Shown: positions 39,439 to 49,845 of the stretch, piece by piece
How positions within the stretch are numbered: the stretch's first letter is position 1
Layout of the letters: the number at the start of each line of letters is the position of its first letter
DNA from: Variovorax boronicumulans
GTDB taxonomy: Bacteria; Pseudomonadota; Gammaproteobacteria; Burkholderiales; Burkholderiaceae_C
Assembly: GCF_007677875.1 (NCBI RefSeq)
Contig: NZ_VEDO01000009.1
Coordinates: 124,001 to 188,000, forward strand
Direction of reading: 5' to 3'
Length of the DNA: 64,000 nt
Notes under the pieces: model-generated
What the model was told of the DNA's origin: nothing
What the model saw: only the letters and a program-made list of their open reading frames with translations
Databases searched by the model: none
Translations under genes and position numbers: made by a program

Positions 39439-40386
39439 TCAAGCCGCCTGCATGAGCTTTTCAAGCTTGACAGCATCCACCGCGAACGCGCGGATGCCCT
39501 CGGCCAGCTTCTCGGTGGCCATGGCGTCCTTGTTCAGCGCGTAGCGGAAGCCGGCTTCGTCGTACTGCACGGGCGCGAGGTCCAGCTTGCGCGCAGCGTC
39601 GGCGTCGAGTGCGCGCGTGAGCGGCGCGTCGCTGGCCGCCAGCTTGGCCAGCAGGTCCGGGCTGATGGTCAGCAGGTCGCAGCCAGCCAGCGCCGTGATC
39701 TGGCCCGTGTTGCGAAAGCTTGCGCCCATCACCTCGGTGGCGATGCCGAAGCGCTTGTAGTACTCGTAGATCTGGCGCACCGAGCGCACGCCCGGATCGT
39801 TGGCACCGCTGTTGGCGGCCTCGTCCCAGGCGCTGCCCGCGGACTTCTTGTACCAGTCGTAGATGCGGCCCACGAAGGGCGAGATCAGTTGCACCTTGGC
39901 CGCGCCGCAGGCCACGGCCTGGCAGAACGAGAACAGCAGCGTGAGATTGGTGCGGATGCCCTTCTTCTCGAGTTCGGCCGCCGCCTGGATGCCCTCCCAG
40001 GTGGACGCCACCTTGATCAGCACACGCTCCCTGGCAACGCCCTCGGCCTGGTACAGCGCGATCAGGCGCTCGCCGCGGGCCACGGTGGCGGCGGCATCGA
40101 AGCTCAGGCGTGCATCGACCTCGGTGGAGACACGGCCCGGAATGATGGCCAGGATCTCGCTGCCGAAGCGCACGAGCAGCCGGTCCATGACCTCGTCCAG
40201 CGGCTTGCCGCGAAAGCGACCCACGGTGTCCTTGAGCAGCGGCGCATAGTCCGGCTGCTGCACGGCCTTGAGGATCAACGAGGGGTTGGTCGTCGCGTCG
40301 GTGGGCTTGTAGGCATCGAGCTGCTTGAAATCACCGGTGTCGGCAACGACGGTCGTCAGTGCCTTCAGGGCATCGAGTTGGTTCAT
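39439..40386 (-). CDS. tal: Transaldolase
   Basis: 315 aa, non-oxidative pentose phosphate pathway enzyme. The Schiff-base lysine is in [10 protein letters not shown] (about residue 130), the N-terminal [10 protein letters not shown] and the [11 protein letters not shown] block are typical of class I TalB-type enzymes. ATG 40386 has no obvious RBS. First gene of tal-pgi-FHA, divergent from zwf with a candidate HexR operator between. Confidence 0.96.
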   Translation of the reverse strand: MNQLDALKALTTVVADTGDFKQLDAYKPTDATTNPSLILKAVQQPDYAPLLKDTVGRFRGKPLDEVMDRLLVRFGSEILAIIPGRVSTEVDARLSFDAAATVARGERLIALYQAEGVARERVLIKVASTWEGIQAAAELEKKGIRTNLTLLFSFCQAVACGAAKVQLISPFVGRIYDWYKKSAGSAWDEAANSGANDPGVRSVRQIYEYYKRFGIATEVMGASFRNTGQITALAGCDLLTISPDLLAKLAASDAPLTRALDADAARKLDLAPVQYDEAGFRYALNKDAMATEKLAEGIRAFAVDAVKLEKLMQAA

Positions 40387-40501
40387 GGCGGATGGCAAGG
40401 CTATTGCAAGGGTGGCAAGGTGGTCGGAAGGATACGGCAAGCACGAGCGGGGCCAGGTCAGAGGAGGCCGCATTGCGCAGCGACCGCAGTATGCCCGAGC
40501 A

Positions 40502-40516
40502 TGAAACTAAGTTACA
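40502..40516. promoter_or_regulatory. Candidate HexR operator between tal and zwf
   Basis: TGAAACT-A-AGTTACA, a 15-bp palindrome with one mismatched pair, in the 158-bp divergent gap and 29 bp before the zwf start. A second TGTAAC half-site follows at about 40535-40540. HexR (gene downstream of zwf) is known to bind TGTAAT-type palindromes near zwf in proteobacteria; the match here is by analogy and the exact lineage consensus was not checked. Confidence 0.6.
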
Positions 40517-40544
40517 GTCTCAACCACCTTTTCATGTAACAACC

Positions 40545-42008
40545 ATGAGCTTCGACCTTGTACTGTTCGGCGGCACCGGCGATCTGGCCTGGCGCAAGCT
40601 GATGCCCGCGCTGTTCCAGTCGTTCCGCCACGGCACCCTGCCGGCCCAGGGCCGCATCATCGGCGTGGCCCGCGACGACCTCAGCGACGACGACTACCGT
40701 GCGCTGATCCGTGCGCGCTTCGACGCCGTGGAGGGCGACAAGCGGCCCAACGACGAGGAGTTCAAGCGCTTCGCCGAGCTGCTGCACTACCAGCGTGTGG
40801 ACCTGTCCAAGCCGCAGGACTTCGCAGCGCTGGCCGAGCGGCTGAAGACACGCGATGCGGATTCGCTCGTGATGTACGTGGCCACGGCGCCGGCCCTCTT
40901 CACGCAGGTGGTCGAACAGATCGCCGCGGCCGAGCTCAACGGACCGAAGACCCGCGTGGTGCTGGAAAAGCCGCTGGGCCACGACCTGGCGTCGAACCGC
41001 GCGATCAACCAGGCCGTGGGCCGCGTGCTCAAGGAGAACCAGATCTTCCGCATCGACCACTACCTGGGCAAGCCTTCGGTGCAGAACCTGTTCGCGATGC
41101 GCTTCGGCAATGCGCTGTTCGAACCGGTCTGGCGGCGCGAGTACATCGCCAACATCCAGATCACGATCGCCGAGGACCTGGGCGTGGAAAAGCGCGGCGC
41201 CTTCTACGACCAGACCGGCGCACTGCGCGACATGGTGCAGAACCATGCGCTGCAGCTGGTCTGTGCGATCGCCATGGAGCCGCCCATCAACGCCCATGCC
41301 GACGCCATCCGCGACGAGAAGCTCAAGGTGCTGCGCTCGCTCAAGCGCTGGAACCCCGAGACGCTGGGCCTGCACACCGTGCGCGGCCAGTACACCGCGG
41401 GCACGGCCTATGGTGAGCGCGTCGCAGGCTACCTGGACGAGCCGGGCGTGGACCCGGAGAGCCGCACCGAGACCTTCGTCGCGCTGCGCACCGAGATCGA
41501 GAACTGGCGCTGGGCCGGTGTGCCCTTCTACATCCGCACGGGCAAGCGGCTGTCCTCGCGCGATGCACGCATCGAGGTGAACTTCAAGCCCACGCCGCAT
41601 GCCATCTACGACACGCCGCAAGGCAGCTTCAACCGCCTGGTCATCAACCTGCAGCCCAGGGACGGCCTGGAGCTGCACCTGATGGCCCAAGGCCAGGGCA
41701 GCCGCAAGCGCGGCGGCAGCGCCGAGCAGCTGGCGCCGGTCCAGGCCGACCTGGACTTCGACAAGCGCTTCGGCACCGAACGCGTGGGCGCCTACGAGCG
41801 GCTGCTGCTCGACGTGCTGGACGGCCGGCTCAACCTGTTCGTGCGCAGCGACGAGCAGGAAGCCGCCTGGCGCTGGGTCGAGCCCATCCTGGAGTACTGG
41901 AAGAACGACAGCCGCCCGCCCCGCAGCTACGCGGCGGGAACCTGGGGCCCGAGCGCCTCCAGCGCCATGATCGCGCGCGACGGCTTCTACTGGAGCGAAG
42001 AGGCCTGA
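40545..42008 (+). CDS. zwf: Glucose-6-phosphate 1-dehydrogenase
   Basis: 487 aa, NAD(P)-dependent first step of the oxidative pentose phosphate and Entner-Doudoroff routes. Rossmann start FGGTGDLAWRKLMPAL and active-site RIDHYLGK with EKPLG and FVALRTEIENWRW all present. Start ATG 40545 (MSFDLVLFG). Followed 5 bp later by hexR, so the repressor is cotranscribed with its target. Confidence 0.97.
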   Translation: MSFDLVLFGGTGDLAWRKLMPALFQSFRHGTLPAQGRIIGVARDDLSDDDYRALIRARFDAVEGDKRPNDEEFKRFAELLHYQRVDLSKPQDFAALAERLKTRDADSLVMYVATAPALFTQVVEQIAAAELNGPKTRVVLEKPLGHDLASNRAINQAVGRVLKENQIFRIDHYLGKPSVQNLFAMRFGNALFEPVWRREYIANIQITIAEDLGVEKRGAFYDQTGALRDMVQNHALQLVCAIAMEPPINAHADAIRDEKLKVLRSLKRWNPETLGLHTVRGQYTAGTAYGERVAGYLDEPGVDPESRTETFVALRTEIENWRWAGVPFYIRTGKRLSSRDARIEVNFKPTPHAIYDTPQGSFNRLVINLQPRDGLELHLMAQGQGSRKRGGSAEQLAPVQADLDFDKRFGTERVGAYERLLLDVLDGRLNLFVRSDEQEAAWRWVEPILEYWKNDSRPPRSYAAGTWGPSASSAMIARDGFYWSEEA

Positions 42009-42013
42009 CTTCC

Positions 42014-42862
42014 ATGCTCGAGCGCATCCGCGCCTGCCTGCCCTCGCTGGCGCCTGCCGAGCAGCGGGTCGCCAAGCTGGTGCTGAACGACCCCCGCGCC
42101 TTCGCCTCGCTGCCGGTCGGCGAGCTGGCCGAAATGGCCCATGTCAGCAAACCCACCGTGGTCCGCTTCTGCCGCAGCGTGGGCTACGACGGCCTGGTCG
42201 ACTTCAAGCTCAAGCTGGCCGGCAGCGTGAGCGAGGGCGTGCCGTTCATCCACCGGTCGGTGGACATGGACGACAAGACCGGCGACGTGCTGGTCAAGGT
42301 CATCGACAACACGGTGGCGGCCTTCCTCAAGTACCGCAACGACGCCGGGGTCGGCGCCATCGAGAAGGCCGCGGCCGCGCTGGCCGCCACGCACGCCACG
42401 GGGCGGCGTGTGGAGTTCTACGGCGTGGGCAATTCGGGCATCGTGGCCCAGGACGCGCAGCACAAGTTCTTTCGGCTGGGCGTCAACGCCATCAGCTACA
42501 GCGACGGCCACATGCAGGTGATGGCGGCCTCCATGCTGCGCGCGGGCGATTGCGTGCTGGTCATCTCCAACTCCGGCCGCACGCGCGATCTCATGGACGC
42601 CTGCGACATCGCACGGCGCAAGGGTGCCACCACAATCGTGCTGACGGCGAGCGGATCGCCGCTGGCCGCCGCCGGCCACATCCATCTGGCGGCCGACCAT
42701 CCCGAAGGCTACGACCGCTACAGCCCCATGGTGTCGCGTTTGCTGCACCTGATGGTGATCGACATCCTCGCCACCTGCGTGGCGCTGCGCATCGGCGGGG
42801 CGCGCCTGCAGCCGCTGCTGCAGGACATCAAGGACAACCTGCGCAGCAAGCGCTATACCTAG
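42014..42862 (+). CDS. hexR: HexR-like transcriptional regulator (RpiR family)
   Basis: 282 aa. N-terminal RpiR helix-turn-helix (about 1-77; MAHVSKPTVVRFCRSVGYDGLVDFK) and C-terminal SIS sugar-phosphate domain (about 125-250; GVGNSGIVAQD, VISNSGRT). HexR senses 2-keto-3-deoxy-6-phosphogluconate and releases DNA. Its place after zwf, opposite tal-pgi, and the palindrome in between support autoregulated control of this locus. Confidence 0.92.
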   Translation: MLERIRACLPSLAPAEQRVAKLVLNDPRAFASLPVGELAEMAHVSKPTVVRFCRSVGYDGLVDFKLKLAGSVSEGVPFIHRSVDMDDKTGDVLVKVIDNTVAAFLKYRNDAGVGAIEKAAAALAATHATGRRVEFYGVGNSGIVAQDAQHKFFRLGVNAISYSDGHMQVMAASMLRAGDCVLVISNSGRTRDLMDACDIARRKGATTIVLTASGSPLAAAGHIHLAADHPEGYDRYSPMVSRLLHLMVIDILATCVALRIGGARLQPLLQDIKDNLRSKRYT

Positions 42863-43032
42863 GAGCGTGGGCGGCAGAAATCCGGCCCCGGCCCGAAGGG
42901 TGCGGCCTGCAAGGGGGGCGCATGCGTCGTTGCCGTCCTCGCGCAGGCGGCCAGCCTGTGCTTCGTCCGGCGCCTAGCCTGCGCCCCCTTGCAGGCCGCA
43001 CGCGGGGCCGGGTTTCTGCCGCCCACGCTCCT
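42861..43032. repeat. 172-bp near-perfect inverted repeat between hexR and dppF-like gene
   Basis: The outer 20 bp pair perfectly (starting AGGAGCGTGG at 42861), then one mismatch, a 9-bp match, an internal loop (10 nt against 2 nt), 17 paired bases (TGCGGCCTGCAAGGGGG and its complement), a one-base bulge and four more pairs, around a central stretch of about 55 bp with its own small hairpin. It fills the gap between convergent genes. It may be a two-way terminator or a mobile palindromic element (MITE-like); no flanking duplication is obvious. Confidence 0.88.
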
Positions 43033-43037
43033 GGCGC

Positions 43038-44044
<1,007 letters not shown>

Positions 44045-44048
<4 letters not shown>

Positions 44049-45013
44049 CGCGCACCTCCGGCATGCAGCCAGCAGGCCGCCCGGCTGGCGCCCGCGTCCA
44101 TGAGTTCGGGCCGTTCGACCTTGCAGCGGTCGAACACCCGCGGGCAGCGCGGATTGAAGGCACAGCCGGTGGGAATGGCGTTCAAACGCGGCATGGCGCC
44201 ATCGATCTGGTTGAGCATCTCGCGGTCGACGGTGATGTCGGGAATGGCGGCCATGAGCCCCTCGGAGTACGGGTGGGCCGGATGGTTGATGACTTCGTGC
44301 ACTGGGCCGATCTCGGCAATGCGGCCGGCGTACATCACGGCCACGCGGTCGCAGGTCTCGGCGATCACGCCCATGTCGTGCGTGATCAGCATCACGGCCG
44401 CGCCATGCTGCTGGCACACGCGCTTGAGCAGCGTGATGATCTGCGCCTGGATCGACACGTCCAGCGCCGTGGTGGGTTCGTCGGCCACGATCAGCTTGGG
44501 CTCGGCTGCCAGCGCCAGCGCGATCACCACGCGCTGGCGCATGCCGCCCGAGAACTGGTGCGGGTAGTGGTCGATGCGCTGCTCGGCCGCCGGGATGCCG
44601 GTGTCCTGCAGCAGGCCGATGGCGCGCTGGCGCGCCTCGGCCGCGGTGACGGGCAGATGCGCCTGGATGGTCTCGACGAGCTGGCGGCCGACCGAATACA
44701 GCGGGTTCAGCGAGGTCAGTGGGTCCTGAAAGATGGCGCCGATGCGGCGGCCGCGGATGCGGCGCATGGCCTCATGGTCGAGGTTGTCGATGCGCTGGCC
44801 TTCCAGCAGGATCTGACCGCCGGCCACGCGGCCGGGCGGCTCGAGCAGGCCGATGATGGACGCGCCGGTCAGCGACTTGCCGGCGCCGGACTCACCCACC
44901 ACGCCCAGGATCTCGCCGGGCGCGATGGAAAAGGAAATGTCGTCCAGCGCGCGCAGCGTGCCGCGCCGGCCGGGAAACTCGACGACAAGGTTTTTGACTT
45001 CTAGCAGGGACAT
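44045..45013 (-). CDS. Peptide ABC transporter ATPase, DppD/OppD type
   Basis: 322 aa. Walker A GESGAGKSLTG, Q-loop FQDPLTSLNP, signature FSGGMRQRVVIALA, Walker B LIVADEPTTALD, and a C-terminal Cys motif (GCAFNPRCPRVFDRC) as in its partner. The two ATPases should form the heterodimer powering the permease pair encoded in the same operon. Start ATG 45013, 44 bp after the DppC-type stop. Confidence 0.93.
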
Positions 45014-45057
45014 GCGGCTGGCTTGTAGCTGGCGTGTTGCGGGCGATGGGCGCAGGG

Positions 45058-45984
45058 TCAGCGCAGGCGGGGATTGAGCGCATCGCGCAGCCAATCGCCG
45101 AGCAGGTTCACACTGAGCGCGATGACGATCAGCATCAGCCCCGGGAACACGGTGATCCACCATTCGCCCGAGAACAGGTAGTCGTTGCCCACGCGGATCA
45201 GCGTGCCCAGAGAGGGCGAGGTCGGCGGCGCGCCCACACCCAGGAAGGACAGCGTGGCCTCGGTGATGATGGCCGTGGCCACCTGGATCGTCGCCAGCAC
45301 CATGACCGGGCCCGTCACATTGGGCAGCACATGCCGGCGCATGATGCGCATGGGCGAGACGCCTGTCACGCGCGCGGCCTGCACGTATTCCTTGTTGCGC
45401 TCCACCAGCGTGGAGCCGCGCACCGTGCGCGCGTACTGCACCCAGCCGGTCAACGAGATCGAGAGGATCAGCACGCCGAAGGCCAGCCCTTCATGCGCAT
45501 TGGGAAACAGTGCGCGGCCAACGCCGGCGATCAGCAAGGCCACGAGAATGGCCGGGAACGACAGCATCACGTCGCACAGGCGCATCAGCGCGGCATCGAT
45601 CCAGCCGCCCTTGAAGCCGGCCAAGAGGCCCAGGCTCACGCCCACCAGCAGCGACAGCAGCACAGACGCCAGCCCCACGACCAGCGAGATGCGCGCGCCG
45701 TACATGAGGGCCGAGAGGATGTCGCGGCCCTGGTCGTCCGTGCCCAGCAGGTACTTGGACGAGCCCTCGGCTTGCCAGGCCGGAGGCAACCGCGCATCTC
45801 CGAGCTCCAGCGTGGCCAGGTCGAACGGGTTGTGCGGCGCGACCCAGGGGGCGAAGAACGCACAGAAGATGCAGACCAGGGCCACCGCGCCCGCCACGAT
45901 CGCCGTGGGCGAGGTGCGGAAGCTGTGGCCGACGTCGCTGTCCCAGGCGCGCTGAAACCAGCTGCCCTGCGTTGCAGCCTGCAT
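45058..45984 (-). CDS. Peptide ABC transporter permease, DppC type
   Basis: 308 aa, six membrane helices, with an N-terminal OppC_N segment and the EAA loop (EYVQAARVTGVSPMRIMRRHVLPN) that contacts the ATPase. ATG 45984 overlaps the upstream binding-protein stop (TGATG). Its DppB-type partner is separated from it by the amidohydrolase and a binding-protein gene, which is an unusual order. Confidence 0.93.
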   Translation of the reverse strand: MQAATQGSWFQRAWDSDVGHSFRTSPTAIVAGAVALVCIFCAFFAPWVAPHNPFDLATLELGDARLPPAWQAEGSSKYLLGTDDQGRDILSALMYGARISLVVGLASVLLSLLVGVSLGLLAGFKGGWIDAALMRLCDVMLSFPAILVALLIAGVGRALFPNAHEGLAFGVLILSISLTGWVQYARTVRGSTLVERNKEYVQAARVTGVSPMRIMRRHVLPNVTGPVMVLATIQVATAIITEATLSFLGVGAPPTSPSLGTLIRVGNDYLFSGEWWITVFPGLMLIVIALSVNLLGDWLRDALNPRLR

Positions 45985-47564
45985 CACTTGCCGACCTGGA
46001 TGAACTTCCAGGGCATGAAGTTGTCCGGCAGCTGCACCACCGTGACGCCCTTGCGCACGGCCCAGTTCAGGGTCTGCTGGTGCAGCGGGATGTGGCCGAT
46101 GTCGTCCTGGTGCAGCTTCATGGCCTCATGGATCATGGCCATGCGCTTGGTGTCGTCGATCTCCGAGGCAATCTGGTCGGTCAGCGTGTCCAGCTTGGGA
46201 TTGCTGTAGGCGCCCAGGTTGAACTGGCCGCGCCCGCCCTCGCCCGGCGTGCCCATGACGGGGAACAGCACGTTGTGCACGTCCACGGTGCTGGCCGTCC
46301 AGCCGAGCATGTAGAAGCTGGTGTCGCGGCGCAGGATCTTGGGGAAGTAGCTGGCCTTGGTCTCGGCCTCCAGGTTGATCTTGACGCCGATGCGCGCCAG
46401 GTTGGCCGCCACCGCCTGGCAGATGTCGCTGTCGTTCACGTAGCGGTCGTTCGGGCAGTTCATCTTGACCTCGAAGCCGTTCGGGTAGCCGGCCTCGGCC
46501 AGCAGTTTCTTGGCGGCCTCGGTGTCGTAGGGCAGGCGCTTGTCCAGGTCCTTGGCGTAGCCCCGCACCTGCGGCGGGATCATGAGCGCGACCGGGATGG
46601 CCGAGTTGCGCATCACACGCGTGCGGATCGCCTCGATGTCGATGGCCTGGTAGAAGGCCTGGCGCACGCGCTTGTCCTTGAATGGGTTCTTGCCCTTGAT
46701 GTTGGAGAACAGCAGTTCGTCGCGCTTCTGGTCCATGCCCAGGAAGATCACGCGCAGTTCGGGACCCTGCAGCACGTTGGCCTTGCCGTCGCGCTTGATG
46801 CGCTCGACGTCCTGCACGGGCACGGGCTCCATCACGTCGACCTCGCCCGACAGCAGCGCCGCCACGCGCGTGGCGTCGTTGCCCACCACGTTGAAGACCA
46901 CCTCGTCGACATTGCTGGCAATCGGGCCCCAGTAGTTGGGGCTGCGCGTGAACACCGAGCGCACGTTGGGCTGGCGTTCGCGCGCGCGGAACGGGCCCGT
47001 GCCATTGGTGCGGAACGAAGCCGCGTTCTCGATGCCCTTGCGCCGGTCCACCGGGCGCGTGGCCTGGTTGGCCTCGCACCACTTCTTGCTCATGATGTAC
47101 CAGTTGGTGATGAGGTCGGGCAGGATCGGGAACGGCATCGTCGTCACGATGTCGATCGTGTGGTCGTCGATCTTGTTGATCTGCTTGATCTGGCCCACGT
47201 AGCTTTTGACGTCCGAGCCCTCGCCGCGTGCGCGGTCGTAGCTGAAGATCACGTCGTCGGCCGTGAACGGCGTGCCGTCGTGGAACTGGACGTTCTTGCG
47301 CAGGTTGAAGCGCCAGACCGTGGGCGCCGTCTGCTTCCAGTCGGTGGCCAGCGCGGCGGTCAGCTTGAAGTCGGCGCCGCGCGTCACAAGTGGTTCGTAG
47401 ACGTTGCCCGTGACGGTGAGTTGCAGCGATTCCTGCAGCGAGTGGGGGTCGAGCGAAGTGGCATCGCCCTGGTTGGCGATGCGCAGCGTGACGGCCTGGG
47501 CCGAGAGGCACGCAGCCAGCAGCAGGGACGCAGTCAAGGCAGCGAGGCGGGGCTTGGTGTGCAT
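45984..47564 (-). CDS. Peptide-type ABC substrate-binding protein (SBP_bac_5), copy 1
   Basis: 526 aa periplasmic protein. Signal peptide MHTKPRLAALTASLLLAACLSAQA; cleavage probably after AQA, although an AAC could be read as a lipobox. Family block FHDGTPFTADDVIFSYDRA is present. A loop with paired Cys (NCPNDRYVNDSDIC) is shared with copy 2. It should hand short peptides or a related solute to the DppBC-type permease. Coupled to the DppC gene. Confidence 0.92.
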   Translation of the reverse strand: MHTKPRLAALTASLLLAACLSAQAVTLRIANQGDATSLDPHSLQESLQLTVTGNVYEPLVTRGADFKLTAALATDWKQTAPTVWRFNLRKNVQFHDGTPFTADDVIFSYDRARGEGSDVKSYVGQIKQINKIDDHTIDIVTTMPFPILPDLITNWYIMSKKWCEANQATRPVDRRKGIENAASFRTNGTGPFRARERQPNVRSVFTRSPNYWGPIASNVDEVVFNVVGNDATRVAALLSGEVDVMEPVPVQDVERIKRDGKANVLQGPELRVIFLGMDQKRDELLFSNIKGKNPFKDKRVRQAFYQAIDIEAIRTRVMRNSAIPVALMIPPQVRGYAKDLDKRLPYDTEAAKKLLAEAGYPNGFEVKMNCPNDRYVNDSDICQAVAANLARIGVKINLEAETKASYFPKILRRDTSFYMLGWTASTVDVHNVLFPVMGTPGEGGRGQFNLGAYSNPKLDTLTDQIASEIDDTKRMAMIHEAMKLHQDDIGHIPLHQQTLNWAVRKGVTVVQLPDNFMPWKFIQVGK

Positions 47565-47586
47565 GGCGTAGGCTCCGGTGAAGGAC

Positions 47587-48810
47587 TCAGGTGGGGTGGG
47601 ATGCGGCGAGCGGCATGCCCTGCTCGATGAGGCCGGCATGCAGCGCCGCGCCCAGGGGCAGGATGTCGTCGTTGAAGTCGTAGCGGCTATTGTGCAGGTG
47701 GCAGCCGTCGGGCGCGCCCTGGCCGATGCGCAGGTAGGCGCCGGGCTTGGCCTGCAGCATGAAGGAGAAATCTTCTGCACCCATGCTGGGCTCCATGTCG
47801 CGCACCAGCCGTTCAGCGCCGACCAGGCGCTCGGCCACGTCGCCGGCGAACAGGGCCTGTTCGCGGTGGTTGATGGTGGCCGGGTAGATGCGCTCGAAAC
47901 GCACCTCGGCCTGGGCGCCGAAGCCCTGGGCCACCGCGGTGCACAGCTCGGCCAGGCGCCGCTCCACAAGCGCCTGCACGCCCGCATCGAAGGTGCGCAC
48001 GGTGCCGACCAGCGTGGCCTCGCCGGGCACCACGCTCATGGCGCCAAGGTCGCCCGCGTGCATGGCGCACAGGCTCAGCACCGCGGCGTCGATGGGCCGG
48101 GTGTTGCGCGACACGATGCTCTGCGCGGCCGTGATGATGTGCGCGGCGACCAGCACCGGGTCCACGGTCTGGTAGGGGTGGGCGCCATGACCACCCTTGC
48201 CGACCACGCGGATCGTCACGCGGTCGGCCGCGGCCATCATCGCGCCGCTGTTCAGCCCGACGGTGCCGGGCGCCATGGCCGGCCAGTTGTGCATGGCGAA
48301 CACGGCCTGCACGGGGAAACGGTCGAAAAGCCCGTCCTCGACCATCGCCCGCGCGCCGGCGAAGCCTTCCTCGCCCGGCTGGAAGATCAGCACCGCCGTG
48401 CCGTCGAAGTGGCGTGTCTCGGCCAGGTAGCGCGCGGCGCCGACCAGCATGGCGGTGTGGCCGTCGTGGCCGCAGCCGTGCATGAGGCCGCTGCGCGCGG
48501 AGCGCCAGTCGCGCTCGCCCTGCTCGGCCATGGGCAGCGCGTCCATGTCGGCCCGCAGGCCCAGCATGCGGCCGCTGGCCATGCTGCGCCCGCGGATCAC
48601 GCCGACCACGCCGGTCTTGGCAATGCCGGTGTGGACCTCGTCCACACCGCACAGCCGCAGCGCGTCGGCCACGCGGGCCGCGGTGTAGTACTCCTCGAAG
48701 CCCAGCTCCGGGTGGGCGTGCAGGTCGCGCCGCAGCGCCGTGAGCTCGGGATGGAACTGCGCGATGTGGGCGAATGCGCGCCCGCCTGCGCGCAACACGG
48801 GGGCCAGCAT
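47587..48810 (-). CDS. M20-family amidohydrolase (hippurate hydrolase-like)
   Basis: 407 aa metallo-hydrolase with no signal peptide. Metal ligands appear in MHGCGHDGHTAML, QPGEEGF and the dimerisation-domain GKGGHGAHP, with a final SMGAEDFSFML block. Relatives cleave N-acyl or N-aroyl amino acids and small peptides. Its place between the DppB-type permease and a binding protein suggests that it processes the imported substrate. Start ATG 48810 overlaps the permease stop (TGATG). Confidence 0.92.
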   Translation of the reverse strand: MLAPVLRAGGRAFAHIAQFHPELTALRRDLHAHPELGFEEYYTAARVADALRLCGVDEVHTGIAKTGVVGVIRGRSMASGRMLGLRADMDALPMAEQGERDWRSARSGLMHGCGHDGHTAMLVGAARYLAETRHFDGTAVLIFQPGEEGFAGARAMVEDGLFDRFPVQAVFAMHNWPAMAPGTVGLNSGAMMAAADRVTIRVVGKGGHGAHPYQTVDPVLVAAHIITAAQSIVSRNTRPIDAAVLSLCAMHAGDLGAMSVVPGEATLVGTVRTFDAGVQALVERRLAELCTAVAQGFGAQAEVRFERIYPATINHREQALFAGDVAERLVGAERLVRDMEPSMGAEDFSFMLQAKPGAYLRIGQGAPDGCHLHNSRYDFNDDILPLGAALHAGLIEQGMPLAASHPT

Positions 48811-49790
48811 CAATGTCCTCCCGACTTGCCGAGGCGCAGCCGCGGATCGACCGCGAAGTACAGCAGGTCCACGATCAGGTTGATGGTCACGAAGATCAGC
48901 GCGATCAGGCACAGATAGGCCGCCATGACCGGGATGTCGGCGAAGGTCACGGCCTGGATGAACAGCAGTCCCATGCCGGGCCACTGGAACACCGTCTCGG
49001 TGATGATGGAGAACGCGATCAGCGTGCCCAGTTGCAGGCCGGTGATGGTGATCACGGGCACCAGCGTGTTCTTGAGCGCATGGCCGAAGTGGATGGCACG
49101 GTCCGACAGGCCCCGCGCACGCGCGAACTTGATGTAGTCGGTGCGCAGCACCTCCAGCATCTCGGCACGCACCAGCCGCATGATCAGCGTGAGCTGGAAG
49201 ATCGCCAGCGTGATGGCCGGCAGCATGATGTGGTGCCAGCCCTTGGGCGTGAGCAGGCCCGTCGTCCACCAGCCCAGCTGCACCGTCTCGCCACGCCCGA
49301 AGCTCGGGAACCAGCCCAGCCAGACCGCGAACACCAGGATCAGCAGGATGCCGATCAGGAAGGTCGGCAGGGACACGCCCAGCAGCGACAGCGTCATGAG
49401 CACCTGGCTCATGAAGGTGCCGCGGCGCAGCGCGGCGTAGACGCCGGCCGGCACGCCGACCAGCAGCGCGATCAGCGCAGCGACGAGCGCCAGCTCCAGT
49501 GTGGCCGGGAAGCGCTCGGCGATGAGCCGCGACACTTTGGCCCCCTGGCGCAGCGACAGGCCGAACTCGCCCTGCGCCGCGTTGTAGAGGAAGTGCCAGA
49601 ACTGCACGATGAACGGACGGTCCAGGCCCAGGGCTTCGCGCAGCTCGCGGATCTGCTCGGGCGTGGCGTCCTGCCCGAGCAGGAACACGACGGGGTCGCC
49701 GACGTACTGGAACAGCAGGAAGGCGATGAAGGCCACGGCCACCATCACCACCACGGCCTGCAACAGCCGGCGCAGGATGAATGCAAACAT
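48810..49790 (-). CDS. Peptide ABC transporter permease, DppB type
   Basis: 326 aa, six helices, N-terminus MFAFILRRLLQAVVVMVAVAF typical of DppB/GsiC. EAA loop DYIKFARARGLSDRAIHFGHALKN is complete. It pairs with the DppC-type permease. A strong hairpin lies between this gene and the upstream binding-protein gene and probably lowers permease expression relative to it. Confidence 0.94.
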   Translation of the reverse strand: MFAFILRRLLQAVVVMVAVAFIAFLLFQYVGDPVVFLLGQDATPEQIRELREALGLDRPFIVQFWHFLYNAAQGEFGLSLRQGAKVSRLIAERFPATLELALVAALIALLVGVPAGVYAALRRGTFMSQVLMTLSLLGVSLPTFLIGILLILVFAVWLGWFPSFGRGETVQLGWWTTGLLTPKGWHHIMLPAITLAIFQLTLIMRLVRAEMLEVLRTDYIKFARARGLSDRAIHFGHALKNTLVPVITITGLQLGTLIAFSIITETVFQWPGMGLLFIQAVTFADIPVMAAYLCLIALIFVTINLIVDLLYFAVDPRLRLGKSGGH

Positions 49791-49805
49791 CGGATGAGGC
49801 TCCTG

Positions 49806-49838
49806 GGGCCAGCGGCGTGCGTCGCGCGCCGCTGGCCC
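49806..49838 (-). promoter_or_regulatory. Intercistronic hairpin between binding-protein and permease genes
   Basis: GGGCCAGCGGCG and CGCCGCTGGCCC: a perfect 12-bp stem with a 9-nt loop, 7 bp after the binding-protein stop. No T run follows, so it is more likely an mRNA-stabilising or partial-termination element than a full terminator. Confidence 0.78.
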
Positions 49839-49845
49839 GCGGGGG

